Part shown: positions 36,703 to 44,295 of the stretch, piece by piece | How the letters are laid out: every line of letters begins with the position of its first letter | Numbering within the stretch: the stretch's first letter is position 1 | From: Flavobacterium dankookense | Lineage (GTDB): Bacteria; Bacteroidota; Bacteroidia; Flavobacteriales; Flavobacteriaceae | Reading direction: 5' to 3' | NCBI RefSeq assembly: GCF_004362665.1 | Contig: NZ_SNXR01000011.1 | Span: 124,001 to 188,000, forward strand | Length of the DNA stretch: 64,000 nt | Notes under the pieces: generated by a model | Told to the model about the DNA's origin: nothing | Databases searched by the model: none | The model's input: only the letters and a program-made list of their open reading frames with translations | Made by a program: the position numbers and the translations under genes

Positions 36703-38424
36703 ATGAATACAGAAATTCTTGGAGTTATAACTGTTTTTCTTCTCACCATTGTTTTGGCAATCCCAATCGGGAAATATATTGCTAAAGTTTACACAGGAGA
36801 TAAAACACTTTTAGACCCAATTTTTAATCCTATTGAACGCCTAATTTTCAAAATAAGTGGTATCAATGACAAAGAAGAAATGAATTGGAAGCAACATCTT
36901 AAAGCACTTTTGAGTGTCAATTTGGGATGGTTTATTCTTTGTTTTTTTGTCTTACTTTTTCAAGGAAGCTTGCCTTTAAACCCAGATGGAAATCCATCAA
37001 TGAGTCCCGATTTAGCTTTTAATACCGCTATTTCATTTGTTGTCAATTGTAATCTTCAGCATTATTCCGGTGAGTCTGGTTTGTCTTATTTAGGGCAATT
37101 AATGTTGATGTTTTTACAGTTCGTTTCAGCAGGTGTTGGAATGGCAGCCGCAGCTATGGTTTTCAATGCCATGAAAGAGAGAACAACCGAACATTTGGGT
37201 AATTTCTATAATTATTTCATCAAAAGTTGTACTCGTATTTTATTACCTCTTTCAGCAATTGTTGCTCTCGTATTGATTTTCAGTGGAACACCAATGACAT
37301 TTGAAGGTAAAGATAGCATTACTACTTTACAAGGTGATACAGTTGAAGTATCTCGAGGTCCAGCTGCAGCTTTTATTGGTATTAAACATATAGGTACCAA
37401 TGGTGGTGGTTTCTTTGGAGTGAATTCAGCACATCCATTTGAAAATCCAACTTATTTTACTAATGCTGTTGAATTAGTTGCTCAATTGATTATTCCTTTT
37501 GCAATGATTTTTGCATTAGGATTTTATCTCAAAAAACGTAAATTTTCTCATGTCGTTTTTGGTGTAATGACTATCGGGTTTTTGCTTTTGGTCATTCCAA
37601 CAATTAGTTCCGAATTAAACGGAAATCCAGCTATTGAAAGAATGGGAATAACCCAAACTACTGGAGCAATGGAAGGTAAAGAAGTGCGATTTGGTCCAGC
37701 CATTTCAGGTTTTTGGAGTATTGCCACGACCGTAATTTCTACAGGTTCTGTGAATAGCATGCACGATAGTTCAATGCCAATGTCAGGAGCAATGCAATTG
37801 TTAGCTATGATGGTCAATGCTTTTTATGGCGGTTGCGGTGTTGGATGGTTGAATTTCTACATATTCATAATACTTGCTGTTTTCATTTCAGGATTAATGG
37901 TTGGTAGAACTCCAGAGTTTTTAGGGAAGAAAATCGAAGCTCGTGAAGTTAAAATCGCCGCATTTATTGCCATTCTTCATCCTTTATTAATTTTATCTGG
38001 AACTGCTTTAGCCTCATATTTAGCTGCCAATGATACTCCAATGGGATATTGGTTTAATGGAAATGCTACAAGTTGGTTAAACAATCCTGGTAATCATGGC
38101 TTTTCTGAAATGCTTTATGAGTTTACCTCAAGTGCTGCCAACAATGGTTCTGGTTTTGAAGGTTTAGGCGATAATAATCCGTTTTGGAATATCACAACCG
38201 GAATTGTGTTACTATTAGGTAGATTTCTCCCAATTATTGGACCGCTTGCCATCGCAGGATTATTAGCCAATAAAAAATACATTCCAGAAAGTGCAGGAAC
38301 TTTAAAAACGGATACTACCATTTTTGGTATTATGGTCTTTGCAGTAATCGCAATTATTGCAGCACTATCCTTCTTTCCAGCATTGGCTTTAGGTCCATTA
38401 GCAGAATATTTTACTTTGAGGTGA
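36703..38424 (+). CDS. kdpA: Potassium-transporting ATPase subunit A
   Basis: 573 residues, family length, about ten transmembrane helices. Selectivity-filter segments are visible: NCNLQHYSGES, GTNGGGFFGVNSAHPFEN, FYGGCGVGW and SSAANNGSGFEGL. It is the K+-channel-like subunit of the KdpFABC pump. The stop codon lies inside the first unit of a 7-bp-period hairpin. Confidence 0.97.
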   Translation: MNTEILGVITVFLLTIVLAIPIGKYIAKVYTGDKTLLDPIFNPIERLIFKISGINDKEEMNWKQHLKALLSVNLGWFILCFFVLLFQGSLPLNPDGNPSMSPDLAFNTAISFVVNCNLQHYSGESGLSYLGQLMLMFLQFVSAGVGMAAAAMVFNAMKERTTEHLGNFYNYFIKSCTRILLPLSAIVALVLIFSGTPMTFEGKDSITTLQGDTVEVSRGPAAAFIGIKHIGTNGGGFFGVNSAHPFENPTYFTNAVELVAQLIIPFAMIFALGFYLKKRKFSHVVFGVMTIGFLLLVIPTISSELNGNPAIERMGITQTTGAMEGKEVRFGPAISGFWSIATTVISTGSVNSMHDSSMPMSGAMQLLAMMVNAFYGGCGVGWLNFYIFIILAVFISGLMVGRTPEFLGKKIEAREVKIAAFIAILHPLLILSGTALASYLAANDTPMGYWFNGNATSWLNNPGNHGFSEMLYEFTSSAANNGSGFEGLGDNNPFWNITTGIVLLLGRFLPIIGPLAIAGLLANKKYIPESAGTLKTDTTIFGIMVFAVIAIIAALSFFPALALGPLAEYFTLR

Positions 38425-38537
38425 AATGCGAAATGTTAGATGTGAAATGTAAAATATGAGAAGTTAAATGAAAAAAAATAATAATCACTTTTCACTAGAA
38501 AAAACGAACCTTTTACTTCTAACATATCACATATCAC
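38421..38537 (+). repeat. 7-bp-period hairpin between kdpA and the antisense gene
   Basis: Left arm: seven heptamers in register from 38421 (GTGAAAT, GCGAAAT, GTTAGAT, GTGAAAT, GTAAAAT, ATGAGAA, GTTAAAT). Right arm 38503-38537 is the complement type (…TTCTAAC, ATATCAC, ATATCAC). The first 23 bases of the left arm and the last 23 of the right pair with five mismatches. It spans exactly from the kdpA stop to the stop of the convergent gene. Confidence 0.8.
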
Positions 38538-38893
38538 AATCTACTATCAAGGCTTTTTATCAAACCATAAATAAGTTTTCCTATGATGTCTAATTTTTCA
38601 ATTAATTGTTCACATTCTTTTTCGTTGATAAAATCTAATTCTTTACTCAATAAAATTAATGTATCAAGTTCAGATAAAGACCCTAGTGAAATATGCAAAA
38701 AATGGATAAATTCTTTTGTGCCTTTTCTAGCTGCTCCTTCGGCAATATTTACTGGAACTGAAACAGAAGCTCTTCTTATTTGGGAGGTTAATCCAAATTT
38801 TTCATCAGTCGGGAATCGGTTTGTAACTAAATATATTTCTTTAACAAATTCAAAACTTTTAATCCAAGAATTTAATTTTTTATGAGGTTTCAT
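38534..38893 (-). CDS. Four-helix-bundle protein (23S rRNA intervening-sequence family)
   Basis: 119 residues: KLNSWIKSFEFVKEIYLVTNRFP, then FGLTSQIRRASVSVPVNIAEGAARKG and FLHISLGSLSELDTLILLSKEL, the S23/IVP four-helix-bundle signature. Relatives are encoded in 23S rRNA intervening sequences or stand alone, and the fold is shared with Avd of diversity-generating retroelements. Here it is on the opposite strand between kdpA and kdpB, bracketed on both sides by 7-bp-period repeats. No reverse transcriptase or variable repeat is nearby. Confidence 0.92.
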   Translation of the reverse strand: MKPHKKLNSWIKSFEFVKEIYLVTNRFPTDEKFGLTSQIRRASVSVPVNIAEGAARKGTKEFIHFLHISLGSLSELDTLILLSKELDFINEKECEQLIEKLDIIGKLIYGLIKSLDSRL

Positions 38894-38940
38894 ATTTTAT
38901 AATAATTTAAATGAATATCAAACATATTCAAAATCATGAC

Positions 38941-38968
38941 ATTTTACATTTTACAAATAACATTTTAC
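38941..38968 (+). repeat. Four heptamer units before kdpB
   Basis: ATTTTAC, ATTTTAC, AAATAAC, ATTTTAC in exact 7-bp register, 11 bp before the kdpB ATG. These are reverse complements of the GTAAAAT-type units after kdpA, so the antisense four-helix-bundle gene sits between opposed repeats. Confidence 0.7.
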
Positions 38969-38979
38969 TTAATAAAAAA

Positions 38980-41052
38980 ATGACTAAAAATAAATCCAAT
39001 TCATTATTTGAAAGTAAGCAAGTAAAAGAAGCTTTAGTGCAATCTTTTGTAAAGCTTAATCCAAAAGTAATGTTCAAAAACCCAGTAATGTTTACTGTAG
39101 AAATTGGAACTGCCATTATGTTTATTGTGTGTATTGCCATTTTAATGGGCGCACAAAATCAAGGTAGTTTCATTTATAATTTCGTAGTATTCTTAATATT
39201 ATTTGTCACACTTTTGTTTGCCAATTTTGCTGAAGCTATAGCCGAAGCAAGAGGAAAAGCACAAGCCGATAGTTTAAGAAAAACAAGAGAAGAAACTCCA
39301 GCCAAAAAAGTTGTAGCAATTGGAAAAGTCAGTTCAAGTGAAATTGAATTGATTTCTTCATCTCAACTTAAAAAAGGAGATATGTTCTTTTGTGAAGCAG
39401 GTGATGTTATCCCAACCGATGGCGAAATTATTGAAGGTTTAGCCACTATTGATGAAAGTGCAATCACAGGAGAAAGCGCACCAGTTATTCGTGAAGCTGG
39501 TGGTGATAAAAGTTCGGTGACTGGTGGAACAAAAGTGTTAAGTGATAGAATAACCGTAAAAGTAACAACCGAACCCGGAGAAAGCTTTCTTGACAAAATG
39601 ATTGCTTTAGTAGAAGGTGCAAGTCGTCAAAAAACACCCAATGAAATTGCGTTAACTATTTTATTAGCAGCCTTTACTTTAATCTTTGTAATCGTTTGTG
39701 TAACACTAAAACCTTTTGCAGATTATGCTAATGCACCGATAACAATCGCTGCTTTTATCTCACTTTTTGTTTGTTTAATACCAACAACAATTGGAGGATT
39801 GTTATCAGCCATTGGAATTGCAGGAATGGATAGAGCTTTAAGAGCTAACGTAATCACAAAATCAGGTAAAGCCGTTGAAACAGCAGGCGATATTGATGTT
39901 TTATTGTTAGATAAAACAGGTACAATCACTATCGGAAATAGAAAAGCAACTAATTTTTATCCAACAAATGGTGTTTCGCTTGAAGAATTTATTCAATCTG
40001 CTGTTTTAAGTTCTCTAGCAGATGACACTCCAGAAGGAAAAAGTATTCTTGAGTTAAGTGAAATGTTAGATGTAAATGGTGAAATGAAAACAAGCATCTC
40101 ACATCTCACATCTCACATCTCACAAACAATAAAATTCACAGCTGAAACGAGAACTTCGGGAGTAGTTTTAAAAGATGGAACTAACATTAGAAAAGGTGCT
40201 CAAGATGCTGCCAAAAACATTTCGGAACAAGCAGGATATACATTCCCTGAAGATACAGCTAAAAAAGTCATTGAAATTTCTTCCAATGGTGGAACGCCTT
40301 TAGTAGTAATTAAAAACAGTCAAGTTCAAGGTGTAGTGGAATTGCAAGACATTATCAAAACAGGAATGAAAGAACGTTTTGATCGTTTGAGAAAAATGGG
40401 TGTAAAAACGGTTATGGTTACAGGAGATAATCCACTAACAGCCAAATTCATTGCAGAAAAAGCAGGTGTAGACGATTTTATCGCAGAAGCCAAACCTGAG
40501 GACAAAATGAACTACATCAAAAATGAGCAACAAAACGGAAAATTAGTCGCCATGATGGGTGACGGAACCAATGATGCTCCTGCTTTAGCGCAAGCCGATG
40601 TAGGTGTAGCCATGAATAGTGGAACGCAAGCCGCTAAAGAAGCAGGAAATATGGTGGATTTAGACAATGATCCAACCAAATTAATTGAAATAGTAGAAAT
40701 TGGAAAACAACTTTTAATGACAAGAGGAACGCTAACTACATTCTCAATTGCTAATGATGTTGCCAAATATTTTGCCATTGTTCCAGCGCTATTTATAGCT
40801 TCAATTCCAGCGCTTCAAGGATTGAATATTATGCAATTGCATAGTCCTGAAAGTGCCATTTTATCAGCAGTAATTTTTAATGCAATCATAATTCCAATAC
40901 TAATTCCGTTGGCACTACGAGGTGTGGATTACAAACCAATTGGAGCAAGCGCCATTCTAAAAAGAAACCTTTTAATTTATGGATTAGGTGGAATTATTAT
41001 CCCATTTATTGGTATCAAATTAATTGATTTAGTAGTAGCAATGTTCTTTTAA
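38980..41052 (+). CDS. kdpB: Potassium-transporting ATPase subunit B
   Basis: 690 residues from ATG 38980; an in-frame ATG at 38911 would add translated repeat DNA and is rejected. P-type ATPase landmarks: TGESAPV, phosphorylation site DKTGT (Asp about 311), and [19 protein letters not shown]. It hydrolyses ATP to drive K+ uptake through KdpA. Residues about 360-381 in the nucleotide-binding domain are encoded by the same 7-bp repeat that fills the operon's spacers; the frame is kept. Confidence 0.97.
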   Translation: MTKNKSNSLFESKQVKEALVQSFVKLNPKVMFKNPVMFTVEIGTAIMFIVCIAILMGAQNQGSFIYNFVVFLILFVTLLFANFAEAIAEARGKAQADSLRKTREETPAKKVVAIGKVSSSEIELISSSQLKKGDMFFCEAGDVIPTDGEIIEGLATIDESAITGESAPVIREAGGDKSSVTGGTKVLSDRITVKVTTEPGESFLDKMIALVEGASRQKTPNEIALTILLAAFTLIFVIVCVTLKPFADYANAPITIAAFISLFVCLIPTTIGGLLSAIGIAGMDRALRANVITKSGKAVETAGDIDVLLLDKTGTITIGNRKATNFYPTNGVSLEEFIQSAVLSSLADDTPEGKSILELSEMLDVNGEMKTSISHLTSHISQTIKFTAETRTSGVVLKDGTNIRKGAQDAAKNISEQAGYTFPEDTAKKVIEISSNGGTPLVVIKNSQVQGVVELQDIIKTGMKERFDRLRKMGVKTVMVTGDNPLTAKFIAEKAGVDDFIAEAKPEDKMNYIKNEQQNGKLVAMMGDGTNDAPALAQADVGVAMNSGTQAAKEAGNMVDLDNDPTKLIEIVEIGKQLLMTRGTLTTFSIANDVAKYFAIVPALFIASIPALQGLNIMQLHSPESAILSAVIFNAIIIPILIPLALRGVDYKPIGASAILKRNLLIYGLGGIIIPFIGIKLIDLVVAMFF
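40058..40123 (+). repeat. 7-bp-period repeat inside the kdpB coding sequence
   Basis: Units GTGAAAT, GTTAGAT, GTAAATG, GTGAAAT (40058-40085), then four perfect ATCTCAC heptamers (40096-40123) of the complementary type. The unit vocabulary is identical to the spacer repeats at 38421, 38941 and 41057. It encodes roughly [20 protein letters not shown] between the conserved TPEGKSI and FTAETR blocks. Confidence 0.85.
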
Positions 41053-41056
41053 TTAT

Positions 41057-41150
41057 GTAAAAAGTAAAAAGTAAAAATTAAAAAGTAAAATTTATTAAGT
41101 TATTCAATATTTTACATCTCACAACTCACAACTCACTTTTCACATCTAAC
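41057..41150 (+). repeat. 7-bp-period hairpin between kdpB and kdpC
   Basis: Left arm GTAAAAA x3, TTAAAAA, GTAAAAT (41057-41091). Right arm ATTTTAC, ATCTCAC, AACTCAC, AACTCAC, TTTTCAC, ATCTAAC (41109-41150), all in strict 7-bp register. It begins four bases after the kdpB stop and ends ten bases before the kdpC ATG. Confidence 0.8.
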
Positions 41151-41160
41151 AAATAAAAAA

Positions 41161-41715
41161 ATGAAAAATACAATAGCAATAATTAAATTCACAGCATTAA
41201 TAGTAATTTTGTTTGCAGTAATCTATCCTTTAGCCATGTTAGGAATAGCGCAATTGGCACCAAATAAAGGTAAAGGCGAAACCATTTCGGTAAACGGTAG
41301 AGTAGTTGGTTATCAAAAAATAGGTCAAAAATTTGATAAAGCAAACTATTTTTGGGGAAGACCATCAGCCGTAGATTACAATGCTGCTGGAAGTGGAGGA
41401 AGTAATAAAGGTGCAAGTAATGAAGATTATTTGGCACAAGTTCAGAAACGAATTGATACTTTTCTACTAGTTCATCCTTATTTGAAAAAAGCGGACATTC
41501 CATCTGACATGGTTACAGCTTCAGGTAGTGGTTTGGATCCAAATATTTCGCCACAAGGCGCTTTAATTCAAGTGAAAAGAATAGCAGCTACTAGAAAATT
41601 ACCTGAAGAAAAAGTAAAATCTTTGGTAGAAAAAATGAGTAACAAACCAACAGCTATAGGAACCGAAACAATTAATGTTTTAGAATTGAATATAGCTTTA
41701 GATGACTTGAAGTAA
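41161..41715 (+). CDS. kdpC: Potassium-transporting ATPase subunit C
   Basis: 184 residues with one N-terminal transmembrane helix (IIKFTALIVILFAVIYPLAML). The family core is present: KANYFWGRPSAVDYNAAGSGGSN, ASGSGLDPNISPQGALIQVKRIA and the final INVLELNIALDDL. It is the periplasmic-facing subunit of the pump. The 21-bp tandem array starts eight bases after its stop. Confidence 0.96.
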   Translation: MKNTIAIIKFTALIVILFAVIYPLAMLGIAQLAPNKGKGETISVNGRVVGYQKIGQKFDKANYFWGRPSAVDYNAAGSGGSNKGASNEDYLAQVQKRIDTFLLVHPYLKKADIPSDMVTASGSGLDPNISPQGALIQVKRIAATRKLPEEKVKSLVEKMSNKPTAIGTETINVLELNIALDDLK

Positions 41716-41722
41716 TAATTAA

Positions 41723-41974
41723 TAAGCAAAACTCGATTTGGTTTAAGCAAAACTCAATTAGTAATAAGCAAAACTCGATTTGGTTTAAACAAAACTCAAT
41801 TAGTAATAAGCAAAACTCGATTAGGTTTAAGCAAAACTCGATTAGGTTTAAACAAAACTCAATTAGTATTAAGCAAAACTCGATTAGGTTTAAACAAAAC
41901 TCGATTAGGTTTAAACAAAACTCAATTAGTAGTAAGCATAACTCGATTTGGTTTAAACAAAACTCAATTAGTAA
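41723..41974 (+). repeat. 21-bp tandem array, twelve copies
   Basis: Twelve units of exactly 21 bp, all beginning TAA(G/A)CA(A/T)AACTC. Two unit types alternate: type A ends CGATTTGGTT or CGATTAGGTT, type B ends CAATTAGTA plus A, T or G. The order is A B A B A A B A A B A B. A thirteenth unit is started (TAAG at 41975). The array fills the kdpC-porin spacer and ends 25 bp before the porin ATG. Confidence 0.92.
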
Positions 41975-41999
41975 TAAGTAAAATAAAAATAATAAAAAA

Positions 42000-43070
42000 A
42001 TGAAAAAAATAATAGCTTTACTAGCTTTAACCTTTACAACAGTTTACGCTCAAGAGAAAGAAAAAAGTCCTCTAACTTTTTCAGGATATATAGAAACCTA
42101 TTATAGTTATGATTTCGGAAATCCTGATAATCATTTGCGACCAGGATTTATATACAGCCATAATAAGCACAACGAGTTAAACCTTAATTTAGGTTTTGCA
42201 AAAGTAAATTATGCCAAAGATAATGTTAGAGGAAACTTGGCACTTATGGCTGGAACGTATGCCGAATACAATTTGGCAGCCGAACAAGATTTATTGCGTA
42301 ATGTTTTTGAAGCCAATGTAGGAGTTAAAATTTCCTCAAAACATAATTTATGGATTGATGCAGGAATTATGCCTTCGCATATTGGTTTTGAAAGTGCTAT
42401 TGGAAAAGATTGTCAAACATTAACAAGAAGCATTTTAGCTGATAACTCTCCTTATTATGAAGCAGGAGTAAAAATCGGTTATACTTCTTCATCCGAAAAA
42501 TGGTATTTAGCTGCCATGTATTTAAACGGTTGGCAACGTATTCAAAAAATAGATTGTAATCAAACACCTGCTTTTGGAACGCAAATAACGTATAAACCAT
42601 CTGGTAAAATAACATGGAATTGGAGTACATACATTGGAAACGAGCAACCGGATAGTGATAGAAAATGGCGTTATTTCAATAATTTTTATGGACAATTTAA
42701 AGTTTCTGATAAAACCAATGTAACTGCTGGTTTTGATATTGGAGCGCAACAAACTGCAAACGGAAGTAGCGATTATGATGTTTGGTATTCGCCAGTTGTA
42801 ATTGTGCAATACAAACCAACTGCTAAAATTCAATTGGCAGCAAGAGGTGAATATTATCAAGACAAACAAGGTGTAATTATTGCAACGGGAAACGAAAACG
42901 GATTTAAAACCTATGGATTTTCAGCCAACTTTGATTATCTAGTTTCAGATAATGTGATGTTTAGAGTTGAAGCTAGAAATTTATCAAGTAAAGATGATAT
43001 CTTTTTGAAAGATGGAAACCCGACGGATAGCAATACTTTTTTGACAACTTCATTGGCTATTTCGTTTTAA
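42000..43070 (+). CDS. Outer-membrane porin, BBP2/OmpL-like
   Basis: 356 residues with signal peptide MKKIIALLALTFTTVYAQ. An alternating beta-barrel pattern follows: LTFSGYIETYYSYDFG, NLNLGFAKVNYA, LWIDAGIMPSHIGFESAIG, MYLNGWQRI and the C-terminal strand TFLTTSLAISF ending in Phe. It matches the putative beta-barrel porin-2 family. Its place between kdpC and kdpD suggests a route for K+ through the outer membrane. Confidence 0.85.
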   Translation: MKKIIALLALTFTTVYAQEKEKSPLTFSGYIETYYSYDFGNPDNHLRPGFIYSHNKHNELNLNLGFAKVNYAKDNVRGNLALMAGTYAEYNLAAEQDLLRNVFEANVGVKISSKHNLWIDAGIMPSHIGFESAIGKDCQTLTRSILADNSPYYEAGVKIGYTSSSEKWYLAAMYLNGWQRIQKIDCNQTPAFGTQITYKPSGKITWNWSTYIGNEQPDSDRKWRYFNNFYGQFKVSDKTNVTAGFDIGAQQTANGSSDYDVWYSPVVIVQYKPTAKIQLAARGEYYQDKQGVIIATGNENGFKTYGFSANFDYLVSDNVMFRVEARNLSSKDDIFLKDGNPTDSNTFLTTSLAISF

Positions 43071-43090
43071 ACTACTATAAACTGCATATT

Positions 43091-43132
43091 GTATTATTGT
43101 ATATTGATTTTCAGATTAGTATACAATAATAC
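43091..43132 (+). repeat. Perfect 13-bp inverted repeat between porin and kdpD
   Basis: GTATTATTGTATA at 43091-43103 and its exact reverse complement at 43120-43132. Further TGTATAC/ATTGTAT-like heptamers lie on both sides, down to 43154. There is no T-run, so a simple terminator is unlikely. It is the same kind of short-period hairpin as the other kdp spacers but with a different unit. Confidence 0.7.
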
Positions 43133-43167
43133 AGTATACAACAATACAATTTACAAATCCTAAAATC

Positions 43168-44295
43168 ATGGATGCTGAAAAAGAAAAAAGTGTAAAGCAT
43201 TTTTTAGATTTAATTCAAAAATCGAGAAAAGGAAAATTCAAAATCTACATCGGAATGAGTGCTGGCGTGGGCAAAACATTTCGTATGCTACAAGAAGCAC
43301 ATACACTTTTGAAGAAAGGCATTGATGTTAAGATTGGTTATATTGAAACGCACAATCGCAAAGAAACCCACGAGTTATTAGCCGGACTTCCTGTTATTCC
43401 GCGAAGAACTATTTTCTATAAAGGAAAAGAATTGGAAGAAATGGACGTGCAAGCTATAATCAATCTACGACCAGAAATTGTAATTGTAGATGAATTGGCA
43501 CACACCAATATTGAAGGAAGCAAAAATGAAAAGCGTTGGCAAGATGTATTAGAAATTTTAGAAGCTGGTATCAATGTAATTTCGGCGGTAAATATCCAAC
43601 ATATTGAAAGTTTAAATCAAAATGTAAAACAAATTACCAATGTTGATGTACAAGAACGAGTTCCAGATAATGTTTTAAGACTAGCAGACGAAGTAGTAAA
43701 TATTGACTTAACTTCAGATGAATTGATTTCCAGATTAAAAGAAGGAAAGATTTATACGGAAGACAAAATACAAGCAGCGTTAAACAATTTTTTTAAATCA
43801 GATCAAATTCTACAATTGCGCGAATTGGCTTTGAAAGAAGTTGCCAGTCAAGTAGTTCGAAAGGTAGAAAATGAAGTCCCAAAAAATGTAGCGTTACGAC
43901 ACGAAAAGCTTTTAGCTTGTATCAGTAGTAATGATAAAACTGCCAAAATAATAATCAGAAAAACGGCTCGTTTAGCTAGTTATTATAACAGTGATTGGTA
44001 TGTTTTGTATGTTGAAACTCCCAAAGAAAGTAGCGATAAAATTGCTTTAGACAAACAACGTCATTTGATAAATAATTTCAAGTTAGCCACCGAACTTGGT
44101 GCAGAAATTATCAAAGTTGAAAACGCAAAAATAACCGATGCCATTTTAGACGTTGTAGAACAAAAAAAAATAACAACCGTTTGTATTGGAAAACCTCACT
44201 TAAATTTATTTAAAGTAATTTTGTCTACCAGTATATTCAATAAATTATTGAATAGTTTATCATCTTCAAATATTGACCTAGTAATTCTTTCCTGA
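43168..44295 (+). CDS. kdpD: KdpD N-terminal sensor protein (stand-alone)
   Basis: 375 residues: the KdpD domain (about 20-230) with Walker A GMSAGVGKTFRML and VIVDELAHTN, followed by a universal-stress-type domain (about 245-375, LLACISSNDKTAKIIIRKTARLA). Transmembrane and kinase parts of the full-length enzyme are missing. They are supplied by the next gene, whose ATG overlaps this stop codon (TGATG). A split KdpD is common in Bacteroidota. The USP-like domain may bind nucleotides such as c-di-AMP, by analogy only. Confidence 0.93.
   Translation: MDAEKEKSVKHFLDLIQKSRKGKFKIYIGMSAGVGKTFRMLQEAHTLLKKGIDVKIGYIETHNRKETHELLAGLPVIPRRTIFYKGKELEEMDVQAIINLRPEIVIVDELAHTNIEGSKNEKRWQDVLEILEAGINVISAVNIQHIESLNQNVKQITNVDVQERVPDNVLRLADEVVNIDLTSDELISRLKEGKIYTEDKIQAALNNFFKSDQILQLRELALKEVASQVVRKVENEVPKNVALRHEKLLACISSNDKTAKIIIRKTARLASYYNSDWYVLYVETPKESSDKIALDKQRHLINNFKLATELGAEIIKVENAKITDAILDVVEQKKITTVCIGKPHLNLFKVILSTSIFNKLLNSLSSSNIDLVILS

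Noticed and set aside
38534-38893. Diversity-generating retroelement accessory protein (Avd)
   Set aside because: Same fold family, but no reverse transcriptase, template repeat or variable repeat is within the window.
38911-38979. N-terminal extension of kdpB
   Set aside because: The 23 extra residues would be translated from the heptamer repeat and have no counterpart in KdpB; the ATG at 38980 fits the family.
41723-41977. Open frame through the kdpC-porin 21-bp array (heptads KQNSI-x-x)
   Set aside because: No start codon; openness follows from the 21-bp period being a multiple of three.
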